A DNA stretch of 9,026 bases, taken from NCBI GenBank assembly GCA_041477655.1, contig JBGOUP010000032.1, positions 1 through 9,026 on the forward strand, read 5' to 3'. A program made the position numbers and the translations under genes. Of this stretch, positions 6,085 through 9,026 are shown one piece after another. The number at the start of each line of letters is the position of its first letter. Position 1 is the first letter of the stretch. The notes under the pieces are model-generated. The model was not told the origin of the DNA and did not search any database. It saw only the letters and a program-made list of their open reading frames with translations. The DNA is from JBGOUP01 sp041477655. GTDB lineage: Bacteria > Patescibacteriota > UBA1384 > 2-12-FULL-50-11.

Positions 6085-7551
6085 ATGGCTGAAAACATTC
6101 GTGTTCGGATTGCCCCATCGCCAACGGGCAAACTCCACATCGGCACAGCTCGGACGGCTTTATTCAATTACCTATTTGCCAAACGTTTTGGCGGCACGTT
6201 TGTGGTTCGGATTGAAGATACCGACAAGGAACGCGACAGCGCCGATTTTACCAAAGATATTTTGGACGGATTAAAGTGGCTGGGCTTACAGTGGGATGAG
6301 GGACCGGAAGTTGGTGGCCCGTTTGAGCCATACTTTCAACAAGAGCGTCTGCCAACTTATGAAAAGTTCGCCGACCAACTGATCGAACAAAAGCTGGCTT
6401 ATCGCTGTTTTTGTACCAAAGAAGAGTTGGAAGCCGAAAGACAAGCTCAAAAAGCCAAAGGCCAACCGCCCAAATACTCTGGTCGCTGTCGTCATTTATC
6501 GGCTCAAGAGATTGATCAATTTCAGCGGGAAGGCCGGAATTTTGCCATCCGATTTGTTGTCGAGCCGCAATCGGTCAGTTATGACGATCTGATCAAAGGC
6601 AAATTGGAGTTTGACGCTAGCCTGTTTGGCGATTTTGTGATTGTCCGTTCCAACGGCACGCCGCTGTTTGTTTTCACCAATGTCATTGATGATCACTTGA
6701 TGGGCATTAGTCATGTATTGCGCGGCGAAGATCATGTCACTAACACCGCCAAACAACTCTTAATTGCCCAAGCGCTCAACATTTTAAGCCCGCAGTTCGG
6801 TCATTTTCCGCTGATCTTTAATGCCGATCACTCCAAAATGAGCAAGCGCAAAGACCCGGTTTCCGTCACCGAAGATTTCCGAAACATCGGCTATCTGCCA
6901 GAAGCGATGGTCAATTTTATGGCTCTGCTTGGCTGGTCGAGCGGCACCGACAAAGAAGTTTACACCATGCATGAGCTGATAGGCGAGTTTCAAATCGAGC
7001 GAGTCGGTAGAAGCCCGTCTATTTTTGACCCGGAGAAACTGCTCTGGATGAACGGTTATTATATCCGCCACGCCGCCGTTGGCGATATCGCCGAGCGCCT
7101 CCGGTCGTTTATTGTTGATGAAAAATTACTGACCGGCATTAACAAAGACCCAGATTACTATTTGCAGGTTGTGGCTTCGGTTCAGGATCGGCTTAAAACA
7201 TTGGCTGAAATAGAGCCCTTAATCAATTTTTTCTATATCAAACCCGACTACGACGCCAAGCTTTTGATCGCCAAAAAATCGGATAAAGACAAAACTGTCC
7301 TGGCTTTGAAAACTGCTCAAACAGTTCTTGACGGACTGAAAATATTCAGCCTAGATGAGACGGAAATTGCCCTGCGCCATGCCGCCAAAGAAGCTGGGCT
7401 CAAAGACGGAGAGTTGTTGTGGGCGGTTCGGGTGTCTTTGACCGGCAAAGATGCTTCGCCCGGAGCCTTTGAAGTTTTAGAGATACTGGGTAAAACCGAA
7501 TCTTTGGCTAGGCTTGCTTCTGCCAGTAAAAAACTAGCCAGTTCTAGCTGA
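6085..7551 (+). CDS. gltX: Glutamyl-tRNA synthetase (GluRS)
   Basis: This class I aminoacyl-tRNA synthetase charges tRNA-Glu with glutamate in the cytoplasm. At 488 residues it is of normal bacterial length. The ATP-binding HIGH motif reads HIGT (18-21) in APSPTGKLHIGTART, and the KMSKS motif reads KMSKR (251-255). A zinc-binding insertion is intact: C108, C110, then C135 and either Y131 or H137. VLRGEDHVTNT (211-221) is the conserved loop between the motifs. The C-terminal part is the helical anticodon-binding cage, ending with SLTGKDASPGAFEVLEILGK. The start at ATG 6085 gives the standard MxxxIRVRIAPSPTG. A nearby tRNA-Gln makes a non-discriminating role (charging tRNA-Gln with Glu for GatCAB) plausible, but this cannot be decided from the sequence. 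The last base is shared with the next gene. Confidence 0.98.
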   Translation: MAENIRVRIAPSPTGKLHIGTARTALFNYLFAKRFGGTFVVRIEDTDKERDSADFTKDILDGLKWLGLQWDEGPEVGGPFEPYFQQERLPTYEKFADQLIEQKLAYRCFCTKEELEAERQAQKAKGQPPKYSGRCRHLSAQEIDQFQREGRNFAIRFVVEPQSVSYDDLIKGKLEFDASLFGDFVIVRSNGTPLFVFTNVIDDHLMGISHVLRGEDHVTNTAKQLLIAQALNILSPQFGHFPLIFNADHSKMSKRKDPVSVTEDFRNIGYLPEAMVNFMALLGWSSGTDKEVYTMHELIGEFQIERVGRSPSIFDPEKLLWMNGYYIRHAAVGDIAERLRSFIVDEKLLTGINKDPDYYLQVVASVQDRLKTLAEIEPLINFFYIKPDYDAKLLIAKKSDKDKTVLALKTAQTVLDGLKIFSLDETEIALRHAAKEAGLKDGELLWAVRVSLTGKDASPGAFEVLEILGKTESLARLASASKKLASSS

Positions 7552-7967
7552 TGTGGCCGATTTACGCTCTTTTCTCGGCTGTTTTTGCTGGTTTGGTGGC
7601 CATATTTGGCAAAATTGGCCTAAAGTCGGTTGACTCAACCTTGGCCACGACTGTTCGGTCTATCGTTATGGCCGTTTTTCTTATTTTGGTCTCTCTGGCG
7701 CTAGGTAAATTTCAAACCTTGGCAACAATTCAGGGCAAGGTCTTAACTTTCATTATCTTGTCTGGCGTCGCCGGCGCTCTTTCCTGGATTTTCTACTTTT
7801 TGGCTTTGAAGACCGGCCCGGCCGGAGCGGTGGCCGGAATTGATCGAACCAGCGTTGTTTTTGTCGTCTTACTGGCGGCCTTGTTTATTGGTGAATCGCT
7901 GACTTGGAAAACCGGCCTCGGGGCAATTTTGGTTACCCTCGGCGCTATTTTGATTTCAGTTAAATAG
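7551..7967 (+). CDS. Small single-domain EamA/DMT-type membrane transporter
   Basis: The product is a hydrophobic protein of 138 residues with about five predicted membrane helices (roughly 3-22, 31-50, 63-86, 93-112 and 119-137). It resembles a single EamA domain of the drug/metabolite transporter superfamily: an Ala/Gly-rich first helix AGLVAIFGKIGLK, WIFYFLALKTGPA in the middle and the conserved FIGESLTWKTGLGAILVTLGA near the end. Full-length DMT proteins have two such domains in about 300 residues; half-size ones are thought to work as dimers. Its substrate is unknown. Its ATG overlaps the gltX stop as TGATG (7549-7553), so it is co-transcribed and probably translationally coupled to gltX. 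This looks like an operon of convenience, with no functional link evident. Confidence 0.85.
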   Translation: MWPIYALFSAVFAGLVAIFGKIGLKSVDSTLATTVRSIVMAVFLILVSLALGKFQTLATIQGKVLTFIILSGVAGALSWIFYFLALKTGPAGAVAGIDRTSVVFVVLLAALFIGESLTWKTGLGAILVTLGAILISVK

Positions 7968-7968
7968 T

Positions 7969-7996
7969 CCGGCCTCCCGCCGGCTCTAGCTATTTT
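7969..7996 (+). terminator. Possible weak terminator after the EamA gene
   Basis: CCGGC (7969-7973) and GCCGG (7979-7983) form a GC-only 5-bp stem with loop CTCCC, extendable by two pairs past a bulged T. A short T-run (TATTTT) follows only after about eight bases, so it is not a canonical terminator, though its place directly after the stop codon suits one. Confidence 0.35.
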
Positions 7997-7998
7997 CA

Positions 7999-8027
7999 GT
8001 GACTGTTTGCCCATAATTTGGTAAAAT
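7999..8027 (+). promoter_or_regulatory. Probable promoter of the tRNA-Gln gene
   Basis: TAAAAT (8022-8027) matches the -10 box at five of six positions. GTGACT (7999-8004), 17 bases upstream, matches TTGACA at four of six. Predicted transcription starts about four bases before the tRNA, as is common for tRNA genes. Confidence 0.5.
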
Positions 8028-8037
8028 CTTCAGGTAA

Positions 8038-8108
8038 TCCGGGATCGGCTAATGGTAGGCCTGCAGAATCTGGATCTGCCAATCTTGGTTCGAATCCAAG
8101 TCCCGGAG
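8038..8108 (+). tRNA. tRNA-Gln (anticodon CUG)
   Basis: The 71 bases fold into a complete cloverleaf. The acceptor stem is TCCGGGA (8038-8044) with TCCCGGA (8101-8107); the D arm is GGC/GCC (8047-8049 with 8059-8061) around a GG-containing loop; the anticodon stem is GCAGA/TCTGC (8063-8067 with 8075-8079); and the T arm is CTTGG/CCAAG with TTCGAAT in the loop (8084-8100). The loop ATCTGGA places CTG at 34-36 (8070-8072), reading CAG. The U1-A72 pair and G73 are hallmarks of bacterial tRNA-Gln. CCA is not encoded. A32 and G37 are less usual in the loop. It lies 70 bases after the EamA gene. Confidence 0.95.
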
Positions 8109-8111
8109 CTG

Positions 8112-8197
8112 AACGAAATCCGCCGCCAAAGAAGTGTTGCCCTTGCCCCAATCCACCCGTGCACGGGCAACACTAAGGAACTCCCAATAATTTCGTT
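8112..8197. repeat. Nested inverted repeat directly after the tRNA
   Basis: Three nested symmetries are centred near 8155. The outer arms AACGAAAT (8112-8119) and ATTTCGTT (8190-8197) are perfect. The inner arms AGTGTTGCCC (8133-8142) and GGGCAACACT (8165-8174) are a perfect 10-bp stem with a 22-base loop. Within the right part of that loop and arm lies the perfect palindrome CCCGTGCACGGG (8156-8167). No T-run follows on the plus strand, so it is not an ordinary tRNA terminator. It marks the change from mixed to AT-rich composition. Confidence 0.65.
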
Positions 8198-8218
8198 GCT
8201 AGAATTTTGAAAATTTGG

Positions 8219-8290
8219 TATCATGATATTATAGATAACTTCTGAACAATAGAATAGTATCAATATCTTAATATATATACTATCATATCA
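8219..8290 (+). promoter_or_regulatory. Putative operator/promoter region of the HTH gene with repeated TATCA motifs
   Basis: TATCATGATA (8219-8228) is a perfect palindrome. The motif TATCA recurs at 8258-8262, 8281-8285 and 8286-8290. ATAGTAT (8254-8260) and ATACTAT (8277-8283) are a 7-bp inverted repeat. The likely -10 TATACT (8276-8281) ends 11 bases before the ATG at 8293, so the repeats flank or overlap the promoter. An alternative upstream promoter is TTGAAA (8207-8212) with TATAGA (8230-8235), 17 bases apart. XRE regulators commonly bind such sites to control their own gene; that use here is inferred. Confidence 0.45.
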
Positions 8291-8292
8291 CA

Positions 8293-8502
8293 ATGGCAAA
8301 GACAATTTCAACAATCGCTAAAAATATAAAGAAGCGTAGGAATGAAAAGGGCTTATCGCAGGATAAGCTCTCAAGGTTGGCGGATGTATCCCATGCTACT
8401 ATTATTAAAATTGAATCTGGCGGAATACAAAGCCCGACTATTGATACTGTGCAAAAAATCGCCAAAGCATTAGGGGTGGGCTTGGAAGATTTAACGAAAT
8501 AA
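8293..8502 (+). CDS. Small XRE/Cro-C1-type HTH transcriptional regulator
   Basis: The 69-residue protein consists of little more than one XRE helix-turn-helix domain: IAKNIKKRRNEKGLSQDKLS (about 8-27, helices 1-2), LADVSHATIIKIESG (about 29-43, turn and recognition helix), SPTIDTVQKIAKALGVGLEDL (about 47-67, helices 4-5). It binds DNA, normally as a dimer. Its size and its place four bases ahead of a DNA methyltransferase gene suggest a controller (C) protein of a restriction-modification system or a phage-type repressor; an antitoxin role is possible but no toxin is visible. No Shine-Dalgarno sequence precedes ATG 8293. The leader is AT-rich, unlike the housekeeping genes upstream, and holds repeated TATCA motifs, consistent with autoregulation. 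Confidence 0.9.
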   Translation: MAKTISTIAKNIKKRRNEKGLSQDKLSRLADVSHATIIKIESGGIQSPTIDTVQKIAKALGVGLEDLTK

Positions 8503-8506
8503 AATT

Positions 8507-9026
8507 ATGCCGGTAGCTCAAGATAAAAAAGTAAATAATAGGGCAATGACCAAAATACCAAATTTTGAATATGGAATGATTTGGGAAGACCAAGTTAGTG
8601 GTCATCGTGTTGGCTGTCTTGATGTTTCTAAAAAAGAAGATGTTGAAAAATTGACGAAAGGAGAAAAAGCTGTCTTAGCCGTACAAGACCCGCCATACAA
8701 TGTTGATATCAACGATGAATTTGGCAATCTACCATTAGATCAATACATGAATTGGAGTGAAAAATGGGTTGATAACACGTTAGATATGCTTCATAGCAAT
8801 TCTTCCTTCTATGTTTGGCTTGGGGCAGATGTTAGAAGTGGTTTACAACCATTGCCCGATTTCATTCTGATGATGAGGAATAAACCAGTGAGGATTCGGA
8901 GCTTCATCACTATGAGAAATCAGAGGGGATATGGAACACAAAAAAACTGGATGGCCATTCGTCAAGAATTACTTTACTACATAAAGGGAGAGCCAATTTT
9001 TGACGTTCAGGCAGAATATACAGACA
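8507..9026 (+). CDS. N6-adenine/N4-cytosine DNA methyltransferase, 3'-truncated by window edge
   Basis: The frame is open from ATG 8507 to the window end, giving 173 residues of an amino-group DNA methyltransferase that moves a methyl group from SAM to adenine N6 or cytosine N4. The catalytic motif IV is seen as DPPYN (residues 61-65). It is followed by YVWLGAD (102-108), then RNQRGYGTQKNWMAIRQE (137-154), a block I associate with phage- and RM-type methyltransferases. Motif IV near the N-terminus with no FxGxG before it suggests a beta-class order with motif I near the C-terminus, beyond the window. The start could instead be ATG 8546 (residue 14), preceded by AGGG at short spacing; the 13 extra residues are polar and unconserved in character. 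It lies four bases after the HTH gene and probably shares its transcript. The target sequence and any partner nuclease are not visible. Confidence 0.9.
   Translation, partial: MPVAQDKKVNNRAMTKIPNFEYGMIWEDQVSGHRVGCLDVSKKEDVEKLTKGEKAVLAVQDPPYNVDINDEFGNLPLDQYMNWSEKWVDNTLDMLHSNSSFYVWLGADVRSGLQPLPDFILMMRNKPVRIRSFITMRNQRGYGTQKNWMAIRQELLYYIKGEPIFDVQAEYTD

Noticed and set aside
5883..6092. 69-codon open frame between yraN and gltX
   Set aside because: It lies entirely in the palindromic repeat, its product is repeat-derived and resembles no protein family, and it overlaps the gltX start.
8007..8027. TTGCCC with TAAAAT as the tRNA promoter
   Set aside because: The spacer would be only nine bases; GTGACT at 7999-8004 gives the normal 17.
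8133..8174. 10-bp stem after the tRNA as an intrinsic terminator
   Set aside because: The stem is followed on the plus strand by AAGGAACTCCC rather than a T-run and has a large loop; on the minus strand there is only a TCTTT stretch and no gene to terminate.
8030..8263. Minus-strand open frame of 77 codons
   Set aside because: It crosses the tRNA-Gln gene antisense and the nested repeat; the product has no recognisable features.

Overview
The window looks like a chromosomal segment from a bacterium with a compact genome, most plausibly a Candidate Phyla Radiation (Patescibacteria) lineage or a relative. This placement is an inference from the whole picture: short AT-rich intergenic repeats of the aaatTTGaaaatt and cgaaatccgaa type, weak or absent Shine-Dalgarno sequences, short gene spacing, a tRNA-Gln beside a single GluRS, and the character of the DnaE. 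No 16S rRNA or other decisive marker is present.

Layout. Bases 1-310 hold the 3' end of an IS200/IS605-type (Y1 HUH) transposase gene and a perfect hairpin that looks like the right end of the element. The element abuts queE (to 986, plus strand), whose first codons are missing. A rho-independent terminator follows queE. On the minus strand, 1060-4548 is a full-length dnaE (DNA polymerase III alpha) with an apparently intact PHP proofreading site. An AT-rich, repeat-bearing intergenic region (4549-4720) separates dnaE from a divergent plus-strand series: rpmA (bL27), rplS (bL19 with a long acidic tail), yraN (out of frame within the end of rplS), a palindromic intergenic repeat, gltX (GluRS), and a small EamA-type membrane protein that overlaps gltX by one base. 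A tRNA-Gln(CUG) gene follows at 8038-8108.

Immediately after the tRNA comes a nested inverted repeat. The sequence then becomes strongly AT-rich and carries a small XRE-type HTH regulator and the start of an adenine-type DNA methyltransferase that runs off the window. This end looks like an acquired restriction-modification or methylation module placed beside a tRNA gene.

How the genes work together. Most are housekeeping: replication (dnaE), ribosome (rpmA, rplS), tRNA charging (gltX, with tRNA-Gln as a likely second substrate through the transamidation route) and tRNA modification (queE). The two ends carry the accessory material: an IS element that has displaced the start of queE on the left, and a regulator-methyltransferase pair with its own operator-like upstream region on the right. 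I did not find a clearly new multi-gene system. The best leads are the IS/queE junction, the rplS/yraN overprinting, the nested repeat at the tRNA boundary, and the repeated TATCA motif before the HTH gene.
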